DNA of 64,000 nt from Tubulanus polymorphus (Eukaryota; Nemertea; Palaeonemertea; Tubulaniformes; Tubulanidae), in contig NC_134025.1 of assembly GCF_964204645.1 (NCBI RefSeq), forward strand, positions 14,763,001 to 14,827,000, written 5' to 3'. Made by a program: the position numbers and the translations under genes. Positions 11,380-19,008 of the stretch are shown here, one piece after another (the first letter of the stretch is position 1; each line of letters starts with the position of its first letter). Below the pieces are notes generated by a model. That model worked only from the letters and a program-made list of their open reading frames with translations, did not search any database and was not told the origin of the DNA.

Positions 11380-11870
11380 TCGCTTACACCTCAATGTCAA
11401 TCAAAACAATCCCGGGTATAAAAATGAAACAATACCTATGGCAGATGTGTGAAATAATTACATCCTCACCAGCAATGAGCATTTAAAATTCGCACGTAAA
11501 CGGCACCTAGTCCAATGAAACGTACGCCATTCTATGGCTTTCCCATAATTATTTTAGTAGCGGAATTCCCCGTATATCCCAAAAACAGTCAATCCCATTC
11601 GCTCGTAGAGACGACGCCCCCCAATCGAGGTCAATGCAATTATATACGCGAGAGCTAAGAATTTTCCCGCCAAAAACAGTTTTTCGTAGAATTTTAACTC
11701 AGTTGACCATGTCATCGACGGAGGTTCGCCATGTCTTCAATCACATCGATTATACGTCGTTTAAGCCGAGAACCAATAAAACAAATGCTCACATAAAAAA
11801 ACGTACCGCGATTTTACATGAATCAATGCCAACATCATATCGCTGACAAAGGTAAACCAAAAAGGAGCAC
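11380..11870 (+). repeat. Duplicated unit D, copy 1, with a short conserved ORF
   Basis: About 480 bp here match 36.80-36.84 kb plus 42.43-43.07 kb. The second copy is split by a Helentron; this copy preserves the empty site near 11,424. It contains an ATG-started frame at 11,709-11,846 beginning 'MSSTEVRHVFNHIDYTSFKP'. The same frame, with mostly conservative differences, is present in copy 2. The upstream sequence 'gagctaagaattttccc' is also conserved. It may be a captured 5' end of a gene; I do not recognise the protein. Confidence 0.6.
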
Positions 11871-12511
11871 GAATTAGGCATAATAGTTAGCGGAATAGTC
11901 ATCTATTTATCCTTCACTCGGTGTGTATAATTCATATTCAACCCCCTGGTGGCGCTATTTATGATGTTAACTACGACAATCAACACAAGCACGTGTGCGC
12001 GGTAGTACGCGTAGCCTATGTTTAATCGATTAAATAAACACCATTTGTTAACTGTATTCACTGACCTACAGCGCTACTCACTTATACTCACTTATATACG
12101 ATCATGTCATATACAACAGTAGCAACACTATACAATGGTAAGAGTTAATTCAAATCACACCCAAAACGATAAATTATCGCATGAAATGTCTAATGAAATG
12201 AATGGAAGCCGCGAGCGTTTGTCAGAGATGACATCAGAAACACGCACCTGCTAAGATAAATAATAACAGTGAGCACGTGCTGAAATTGCCGATTTAAAAG
12301 TCATATTTCTCAGTAATGGCTGAACTAAAATTAAAACCAGTTCCATATTTGATATTTGCGAAAACATCACATTTGAAAATGAATTTTACACAATATTCTA
12401 TTTTGATGGCATATGCTCTTTAAGACCACTCTAAGACCATCTTGGTTCTATAGCCAATCTAACAACTTAAGACCACTTTTGGTCGTAAGTCTCGACTATG
12501 GAACTGGCACC

Positions 12512-12566
12512 TGGTATCATAACGGGTACTGGAAATCTTTTGAAAGAAATTATCAAAAATACTTAA
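12512..12566 (-). pseudogene. Non-LTR RT piece 4
   Basis: A 55-bp piece between two insertions reads 'SIFDNFFQKISSTRYDTR' on the minus strand. It is the segment expected between the preceding 'FMYHGK' of piece 3 and 'LSRNNLQ' of piece 5, which proves that the flanking elements are insertions. Confidence 0.7.
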
Positions 12567-13819
12567 AAGGGGTCATGAAGAGGTTTTGAAAAAACTTCTA
12601 AATCTAATTTTTTTTGTATAAAACATTCACCCTATGCATGTATAGTAGTCTCGTGAAAAATTTTTTTTAAAATATCTTTATCCAAACTCAAGAAAAGCCC
12701 GTAGCAACGGCCCTAGCAACAGGACACTTGCGTTTGTGCGGTGATGTTGATGACATCATTCTGAGAACACATCGCCTGCAGCACACTCAAAAGCGTTATT
12801 AAACAATGCTCATTTTCGTTGAATATCGTGTTTACTTTACCGTCTATTGAAATGCCTTGGCTTTGTGTAGCTACGAACTGTTCCCACAAAGGCAGCGACA
12901 AATTTTGGTGGCCAAAACCAAAGATTTAGCCCCAAGATGATGGACCGTACGAGGAAAAACACCCGGCCTATGTGTAAACTAGCTTCACACTTTAGAGAAG
13001 GAATATTACAACACACATAAACTTGGATACACAAAACTTATGTTTTTATTATCTGAGTGCCTCTTATTCTGCCAAGTGATGGTATTTTTGCGAATTAAGT
13101 TCGTAGTAAGAGATACGCACTTTCCACTGCATATAGTACTGGCTTTCCCCAGTGACCCACATCGGTGTAGTATGTACAACATACTGACTGTATATATGCA
13201 GCACACATTACTACACACGGACGGGATGGCGCAGGCTGGGCTGGGATTCACAAACAAGTTTACGGTTTCAGGACACTTTTATGGTCCAGTACTGAATAAG
13301 AATATCTACCCACAGAAATATCTGCGATGCCTATATCAGTCATCCTCTCTGCGTGGTTTTTACAAAGAGGGAATGACTTAAATGACGATGAAGGCTCGCT
13401 GCTCCACGACGTAGAAATATGCTGTACTATAGTCACAAATTCCTTCGTTCTGAGGCATCAGGTCCAAATTAAATGGAATAATTCTTACTGTCTATTAGTA
13501 ACAACAGTTGGCTTCCTAAACATCAGACGTTTGATTGAAATCTTACGTATTTGAGTCACTATTTTGCACTTTAATCGCTGTTAGTATCACCCATTTCTAT
13601 ACACTACACCATGTTGTTTTGGTTTGGGTTCTCAGAATGACGCCACACTTACGGGTTGGGAAGGAATCAGCGCAGCCGATGAAAGGTCTCGTTTTAACAC
13701 TAATTGAAGAATTAAAAATTAATTTCTTGACCACTAAATTAATAAATAGGTTATAATTGATATTAAAAAATAAAAAATACTTTCAGCCATATCTTAAAAA
13801 CCTCTTCATGACCCCTTTA
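12567..13819. mobile_element. TTAA-flanked DNA element, copy A (1.25 kb)
   Basis: TTAA lies on both sides (12,563-12,566 and 13,820-13,823). The ends are inverted repeats containing 'aggggtcatgaagaggtttt'. The TTAA target points to the piggyBac superfamily, but no transposase is encoded; short frames inside are open by chance. Copy B, in the opposite orientation 3.6 kb to the right, matches along its whole length with moderate divergence, including 'aagcccgtagcaacggccct'. Confidence 0.8.
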
Positions 13820-14177
13820 TTAAAGCTTTCCATGATACATGAATTGGGCAACATGGTAATTATTAATGTCACGTAGTTTTATAATCTTCAAGCATTTAAA
13901 AAGAGTAGTACTGTGAGCTAAATAATGAGATTTAGATAAAATAAATGAATAGTACATTTGTCTAAGTACATTTTGAGACAAAAATAAAAAAATACCAATA
14001 AATCTTGCTAATTTTTTGGTAATTTGTTTGATGTGAGATTTCCAGTTTAAACTGCTATCTATCTGAATACCAAGGAATTTAGTCTCATAAACTTGGGATA
14101 ATCTAGCGTCATTGATAAATATATTGACAGACTCGTTGAGTTTGGCACAGCTCAATACAATATAATGTTTTAGCTAA
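13820..14177 (-). pseudogene. Non-LTR RT piece 3: thumb region
   Basis: The translation 'KLNESVNIFINDARLSQVYE', 'KFLGIQIDSSLNWKSHI', 'KKLARFIGIFLFL', 'HSTTLFKCLKII' and 'DINNYHVAQFMYHGK' follows the post-catalytic region of non-LTR reverse transcriptases. Continuity with piece 2 is seen in 'SLNLAKT', rebuilt across the hAT insertion. A one-base shift accompanies the junction with piece 4. Confidence 0.75.
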
Positions 14178-14214
14178 CAGAGATGCTAGGGCCAAAGTAC
14201 CAAAATTCCGGAAT

Positions 14215-14545
14215 TTAGAACGGGGGGGGATCTGGGGGTCCTCCCCCAGAAAAAATTTTGCGTTTCTGCATCGCCGGAGATGCAGTATCACGATCGGCTT
14301 CTTTCATCTGAAAATACGACGGCAGGCATTCGTTGTGCTTCACATCCCTCGCTGCCTTCTTATGCCGTGCGCTATCCGGGTGACGAAGAATATCTTTTTT
14401 CCCGCCACTACAGTATTTGACCTGGTCTTTACAAACGACGCAGTACGCCACGCCAGCTAAGTCTATCTTACGAATGTAGTTCCATAAGTAGTCCCCGTTA
14501 CTGTCCTTACACTCTAGCCAGTGCCAGTTAAATTTATTTTTTATA
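14215..14545 (-). pseudogene. BED/TTF-type zinc-finger remnant of the hAT transposase
   Basis: The minus-strand frame reads 'NWHWLECKDSNGDYLWNYI', 'LAGVAYCVVCKDQVKY' and 'KKDILRHPDSARHKKAA': a C-x2-C...H-x5-H DNA-binding finger as found at the N terminus of many hAT transposases. It ends in a proline-rich tail without a catalytic core. Upstream (towards 14,550) it is cut by the AT-rich island. Confidence 0.65.
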
Positions 14546-15109
14546 CCATAAGAAATATTAGAAAAACATTAGAAAAACAATAGGTCGCTTTAACAACAAA
14601 AACTTATTCAATTCTAATGTTTTTCTAATATTTCTTATTGATACTAAATTACTTTACATTTGACTAGAATAATACTAGAAAAACTTTACCCTGAATAAGT
14701 TAGTATCAGCTTGTATTATTTTAGTCAAATGTAAAGAATTACAATATCATATTTGAATAAATTAATACATAAATTACTTCTGTGACTTCATTTTCAGAAA
14801 TAAAGCATAATATGTATTTAATACATTAATACGTATTTAATATGCCTAAGTAATAATTTTGAACCTTTATTATTCTTTAATTTATTCATATATTAGTTAT
14901 TGTAAATAAATTGGTTGAAAATTGTATAAAATAAAAGTAGGGTTTTAGGTATTAGGGCACCTAATAGGGTATCTATTACATAGGTAGGTATTAGGGTATC
15001 TAATACATTGATACCCCAACCCCCTTTTTTAATATATATATAATTTACTCATTTTCATACATTTCAACTAATATATTTTATATTTTCTGCTAATTTAACA
15101 GTCGATTTC

Positions 15110-15232
15110 TTATTTTGATTCATATAATTTTTCATCAAGTTCATGAATATACATGTGATTTCTCAAACTCTTTTTATTTTTATATCTTTTATTGCATATT
15201 TCACAGCATTTAATATTATTCAATCCATCTGA
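15110..15232 (-). CDS. Small C2H2 zinc-finger frame
   Basis: The frame reads 'DGLNNIKCCEICNKRYKNKK' then 'SLRNHMYIHELDEKLYESK' and a stop. The spacing C-x2-C-x12-H-x3-H is an exact classical zinc finger, so this frame has almost certainly been under selection somewhere. Directly upstream is 'attatatttcag', which could be a splice acceptor. The 5' part is either spliced from the overlapping 71-residue frame upstream or lost by a frameshift. Confidence 0.5.
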   Translation of the reverse strand, partial: SDGLNNIKCCEICNKRYKNKKSLRNHMYIHELDEKLYESK

Positions 15233-15428
15233 AATATAATTTATATTTTTCTATTAATTCAGCGTATTTAATTTTACAGCAATCATAGAATTCTAACAAC
15301 TGTTTTATACTATAAACTGAGAATGAAAATAAACCTGAAATCATAATAATTGATTTAATATTCTGTTGATTTTTATATATTAGATGTAATATTTCTAATA
15401 CCTTATTTTCACTCATTTTTATAGTCAA
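15216..15428 (-). CDS. Hypothetical 71-residue protein in the AT-rich island
   Basis: It starts 'MTIKMSENKVLEILHLIYKN' and has one hydrophobic stretch ('IIMISGLFSFSVYSI'), followed by a lysine- and tyrosine-rich tail. Its 3' end overlaps the zinc-finger frame in another phase, so the two may be one gene joined by splicing or a frameshift. Not recognised. Confidence 0.35.
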   Translation of the reverse strand: MTIKMSENKVLEILHLIYKNQQNIKSIIMISGLFSFSVYSIKQLLEFYDCCKIKYAELIEKYKLYFRWIE

Positions 15429-15463
15429 AATATATAGAATAAATTAAATTAAAAGACGTTGTT

Positions 15464-15682
15464 TTAATCCTCTAAATCATTTTCTAAATTAACTTTTTTA
15501 TTCTTTTTATTTCTGTGATTGTTTCCATTTAACTTCTTTAATTTCTTGCTCAATTTTATATTCTCATTAATCAAATCCTTACTGATATTTTCATAATAAA
15601 AGAAAAGCGCAGCCAATATTAATCCTCCTGCTACTAAATAATGTTTCAAATCACTTTTCCCAGTTGGGATGAAACCATCCAT
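15464..15682 (-). CDS. Hypothetical 72-residue single-span membrane protein
   Basis: Residues about 15-28 ('YLVAGGLILAALFFYY') form one convincing membrane segment. A short polar N terminus precedes it, and a highly charged asparagine- and lysine-rich tail with a coiled-coil-like 'LINENIKLSKKLKKL' stretch follows. Start and stop are clean. Small proteins of this shape are common in large DNA viruses and Polinton-like elements, but nothing identifies this one. Confidence 0.4.
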   Translation of the reverse strand: MDGFIPTGKSDLKHYLVAGGLILAALFFYYENISKDLINENIKLSKKLKKLNGNNHRNKKNKKVNLENDLED

Positions 15683-15804
15683 TTATTTAAGAGAAAAATT
15701 AAACAGTTTATAAAATATTTGCTAGTTTTTAATTGAATATTTTATCATCATTTTTAAAATATTAAACTTTTAAATGATTAAATCAAATAACAATTAAATT
15801 TGCA

Positions 15805-16213
15805 GCCAAACAATTTAACATTTCAACTGTAAAACAATTTATCATTTCAACTGCCAAACAATTTATCATTTCAACTGTCAAACAATTTATCATTTCAACT
15901 GCCAAACAATTTATCATTTCAACTGTCAAACAATTTATCATTTCAACTGCCAAGCAATTTATCATTTCAACTGTCAAATAATTTATCATTTCAACTGTCA
16001 AACAATTTATCATTTCAACTGTCAAACAATTTATCATTTCAACTGTCAAACAATTGATGATTTTAACTGCCAAACAATTTATCATTTCAACTGTCAAACA
16101 ATTTATCATTTCAACTGTCAATCAATTTATCATTTCAACTGTCAAACAATTTATCATTTCAACTGTTAAACAATTTATCATTTCAACTGTCAAACAATTT
16201 ATCATTTTAACAG
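15805..16213. repeat. 24-bp tandem repeat, about 17 units
   Basis: The unit 'caatttatcatttcaactgt' plus 'caaa' repeats without length change, with alternating 'gtc' and 'gcc' variants. Because 24 is divisible by three, one minus-strand frame stays open for about 13 units as an eight-residue repeat (MINCLTVE-like). A stop in the unit near 16,115 ends that frame upstream. Whether it is translated cannot be told. Confidence 0.9.
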
Positions 16214-16289
16214 TCTATTAGATATTTAAATCATTTAACTCAATTCAATAATTATTTGACTATTTAATTTATTTTTAATGTAGAATTGT

Positions 16290-16460
16290 TACTCTTTACA
16301 CCAGTTTTTATGTTTAATTGTTTCATAATGCTTTGATTTGTGATTTTAAATATTTACCTCCGCAATAACAATGAATTTTTTCATTAGGATTAAATCTTTT
16401 GAATTCATTTTCTAAATCACATTGAATTGCAATATCTTTATAAGAATTATTATTAACTGA
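16290..16460 (-). pseudogene. CxCG-type zinc-finger fragment, frameshifted
   Basis: The minus strand reads 'QCDLENEFKRFNPNEKIHCY' followed by 'CGGKYL'. After a one-base shift it continues 'KSKHYETIKHKNW'. A C-x-C-G...H-x5-H pattern of this kind recurs, from my knowledge, in AT-rich giant-virus and related mobile-element proteins. A frameshift splits the cysteine pair from the histidine pair. Confidence 0.4.
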
Positions 16461-16474
16461 TTCACATTGAATAC

Positions 16475-16807
16475 CTATAGGCTATTTGATGAATTTTCAT
16501 TATAGATAATTTGTTTATTATCAAAATTGAGATAATATAATTGTCTTTTTTCAATTCTTAAGTTAATCAAATCATTGTAATCTTTTGAAAGTATTATATC
16601 ATCATTTCTTTCATTGAAAGGAGTTTTAAGAATATTAATTATGTTTTCATCTAAAGTTCCTTTAAAATTTAAAACTGTATTGAACAATTTAGGATTTTTA
16701 ACGCCATTATCAAAAGTATCTACTAGTTCAATAATTAAATATGTTTCATTTGATAATATTTGATTAATCATAGTAATATTATCGATTTTATAATGTCTTG
16801 CCGACAC
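16475..16807 (-). CDS. Hypothetical 110-residue protein in the AT-rich island
   Basis: A clean frame starts 'MSARHYKIDNITMINQIL' and is rich in asparagine, isoleucine and leucine. It has no membrane span or recognisable motif. An upstream frame (about 16,815-16,920) with 'MKMKKEEEEPNFKIEINET' ends in 'NYISATN' just before it and may belong to the same gene. Codon use follows the AT bias of the island. Confidence 0.4.
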   Translation of the reverse strand: MSARHYKIDNITMINQILSNETYLIIELVDTFDNGVKNPKLFNTVLNFKGTLDENIINILKTPFNERNDDIILSKDYNDLINLRIEKRQLYYLNFDNKQIIYNENSSNSL

Positions 16808-17456
16808 TTAATTTGTTGCTGAAATATAATTTTTAATGTTAAACTGTGAAAATGAATTATTGGTTTCATTGATTTCGATTTTAAAGTTGGGTTCTTCTTC
16901 TTCTTTCTTCATTTTCATAACAAAATTTTCATTAAACTCATTCAAATATAAATATTCAATGATTTAAATATGAATTATTTCACTCACACTTTACTCACAC
17001 TTTTAATGTTTAAAAATCTAAGTCATACAAATATAAATATTGAAATATGTTTAAAATATAAACTATTTCACTCACACTTTTATATTCTTTTAGTTATCCA
17101 TTGATTTTACTCATATTTTTATTAGAAATCTGTTAAAATATGAATTATTACTCACACTTTACTCACACTTTTGTAATTAACATATAAATGATTTTAAAAT
17201 AAATGAAATTCATGTAAATAATGTTCATTTTTATGAGTTTCGCGACTAATTCAAGTAGAAATTGTTATTAATTTCATGTTTTTCATTTTTTACGAGCTCG
17301 ACCGTTCGACCTTTGGCTTGAACCAACTAAACCCCTATTACTCGTGCCATTACTGGTCGCCGCGAGGAATTCTCACCAAATTTCCGGAATTGACATCGAC
17401 GATCCTAAATTTCCGGAATTCCGGATATTTCCGGAAAACTAGCATCTCTGAGTTAA

Positions 17457-18702
17457 AGGGGTCATGAAGAGGTTTTTGAAATAAGGCTGAAAGTATTTTT
17501 TATCATCAATTTTAACCTATTTTTTGATCTAGTGGTCAACAAATAAATTTTCCATTCTTCATTTACTTTTTAAACGAGACTTTTGATCAGCCGCGCTGAT
17601 TCCTTCCCAACCCAGAAGTGTGACGTCATTCTGAGTGCCCAGACCAAAACAACATGGTGCAGTGTATAGAAACGGGTGATACTAACAGTGATAAAAGTGA
17701 AAAATAGTGACTCAAATACATCAGATTCCAATCTAACGTCCGAAGTTTAGGAATCCAACAGTTTTTATTATTAGACAGTTGAAATTATTCCATTTAATTT
17801 GGACCTGACGCCTCAGAACAAGGGAATTTGTGACTATACAGTACAGCATATTTCTACGTCGTGAAACCGCAAGCATTCATCGTCATTTTCAGTCTCTATT
17901 TGTTAAAACCACGCGGAGGGGATGACTGATAAAACATTGCAGATATTTCTGTGGGCAGAGATAGTTTTATCCAGTACTGGACCATAAAAGAGTCCTGAAA
18001 CCTTAAACTTGTTCGTGTTGTATCCCAGCCCAGCCTGCGCCATCCCGTCTAATAGTAATTGAGTGCTGCATACATACCTAGCCAGCCAGTATGTTGTACA
18101 CACTACAGCGATGTAGGTCACTGGGGAAAGCCAGTACTATGCGCAGTGGAGAGCGCTTATCTCTTAATAGGTATTGAATTTACGGAAATAGCGTCACTTG
18201 GTCTAATAAAAGGCTCTCAGAAAATAAAAACATAAGTTTTGTGTATCTAAGTTTATATGTGCCGTAATGTTTGTGAGAATCCCCTCTAAAATGCGAAGAC
18301 AGTTACACATAGGCCGGATGTTTTTCCTCTTACGGTCCATCATCTTAGGGCCAAATCTGTGGTTTTGGCCACTATAAAATTTGTCGCTGCCTTTGTGGGA
18401 ACAGTTCATAGCTACACGCAGCCAAGGCATTTCAAAAGACGGTAAAATTAGCGCGATATTCAACGAAAATTAGCATTGTATTATAACGCTTCTGAGTGTC
18501 TGCAGGCGATGCATGATGTCATCAACATCATCGCGCAGACGTAAGCGTCCCATTGCAAGGGCCGTTGCTACGGGCTTTTCTCGAGTTTGGATAATGATAT
18601 TTAAAAAATGTTTTCACGAGACTTCTATAGATGTATACGGTAAATGTTCTATGATACAAAAGTAAGGTTTAAATTTTTTTTCAAAACCTCTTCATGACCC
18701 CG
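17457..18702. mobile_element. TTAA-flanked DNA element, copy B (1.25 kb, inverted)
   Basis: TTAA lies at 17,453-17,456 and 18,703-18,706. The ends carry the same 'aggggtcatgaagaggtttt' inverted repeat as copy A. It lies immediately next to the right end of the hAT element; the TTAA it used appears to be a mutated part of the hAT target duplication. No transposase is present. Confidence 0.8.
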
Positions 18703-18778
18703 TTAAATTCAGTGATAGCCTATTTGCACGAAACTTTTGCGAATATTATCATGGCTGGCAAAAAATTAGTATCATCGG
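18703..18778 (-). pseudogene. Non-LTR RT piece 2: second half of the FADD box
   Basis: The minus strand reads '(CC GAT) GAT ACT AAT', that is 'D-D-T-N', then 'FFASHDNIRKSFVQI'. With piece 1 it rebuilds 'FADDTNFF', the metal-binding motif of the polymerase. The CCGAT at the junction is the Gypsy target duplication. Confidence 0.8.
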
Positions 18779-18945
18779 TGTAGTGTTTATGTATTGTTGT
18801 ACGTTTCGTGCTGTGTGTTATTCGAGTTTGTGAGTTACATTCAACCGTAAGAGGTCTTGAGGAGAATAAAGCATGGCTGATCCGTAATTCTATGTGTTGA
18901 CTTGGTGTATGGTTTAATCCGGCCTAATCAAGGCGAAATACAACA
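18779..18945 (+). repeat. Gypsy 5' LTR (167 bp)
   Basis: It begins 'tgtagtgtttatgtattg' and ends '...ggcgaaatacaaca'. It contains an 'aataaa' polyadenylation signal in 'ggagaataaagcatgg'. It is short for the family but matches the 3' copy end to end. Confidence 0.92.
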
Positions 18946-18949
18946 ATTA

Positions 18950-18959
18950 TGGCGACGAG
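18950..18959 (+). promoter_or_regulatory. Gypsy primer-binding site
   Basis: TGGCGACGAG lies four bases after the LTR. It is complementary to CTCGTCG plus CCA, the 3' end expected of a eukaryotic tRNA-Ser(GCT). Serine tRNA priming is known among Ty3/Gypsy elements; the tRNA assignment is from memory of tRNA ends. Confidence 0.7.
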
Positions 18960-19008
18960 TTAAATCAATCGGAAAAGAAGAAAGTACGAACTGTAAGTTA
19001 AATCTGAA

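Larger units (their letters stand above)
10087..12512. mobile_element. TIR DNA element inserted in the non-LTR RT
   Basis: The left end 'gggccggttccatagact' is matched in inverted form by 'ctatggaactggcacc' at the right end. Beyond that, diverged homology extends roughly 50-100 bp inwards, with 'atgccatcaaaat' shared. The insertion separates 'RYDTR' from 'LSRNNLQ' of the host RT without obvious loss. No transposase ORF remains. I see no exact target duplication, so the superfamily is open; the ends resemble P/Harbinger/hAT-type 'GGGCCGGTTYC' termini. Confidence 0.6.
14546..17285. other. AT-rich island with small minus-strand ORFs and a 24-bp tandem repeat
   Basis: Composition changes sharply at both edges; a hand-counted line (16,381-16,440) is 22% G+C. 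It starts with two imperfect hairpin pairs (14,548-14,573 with 14,613-14,638, and about 14,650-14,676 with 14,718-14,745). Minus-strand frames encode a C2H2 finger, two hydrophobic or membrane-like small proteins, a second finger of CxCG...H type and a 110-residue asparagine- and isoleucine-rich protein. No terminal repeats or target duplication were identified. The source is unknown; a DNA-virus-like or Polinton-like fragment is one possibility. Confidence 0.6.
14178..17450 (-). mobile_element. hAT element inserted in the non-LTR RT
   Basis: The ends share the inverted motif 'cagagatgctag', fitting the hAT consensus CAGNGNTG. The left flank is TTAGCTAA, itself a palindrome. The right flank is AGTTAA, readable as the same 8-bp duplication with one C-to-T change and two bases lost. 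Near the left end on the minus strand is a zinc-finger coding remnant. The middle is occupied by a much more AT-rich block. No hAT catalytic domain remains. Confidence 0.7.

Noticed and set aside
13006-13381. Overlapping frames on both strands in TTAA element copy A
   Set aside because: Copy B does not preserve either frame, so no coding selection is evident.
15805-16213. CRISPR-like array
   Set aside because: Units are directly contiguous 24-bp repeats without unique spacers, in a eukaryotic setting.
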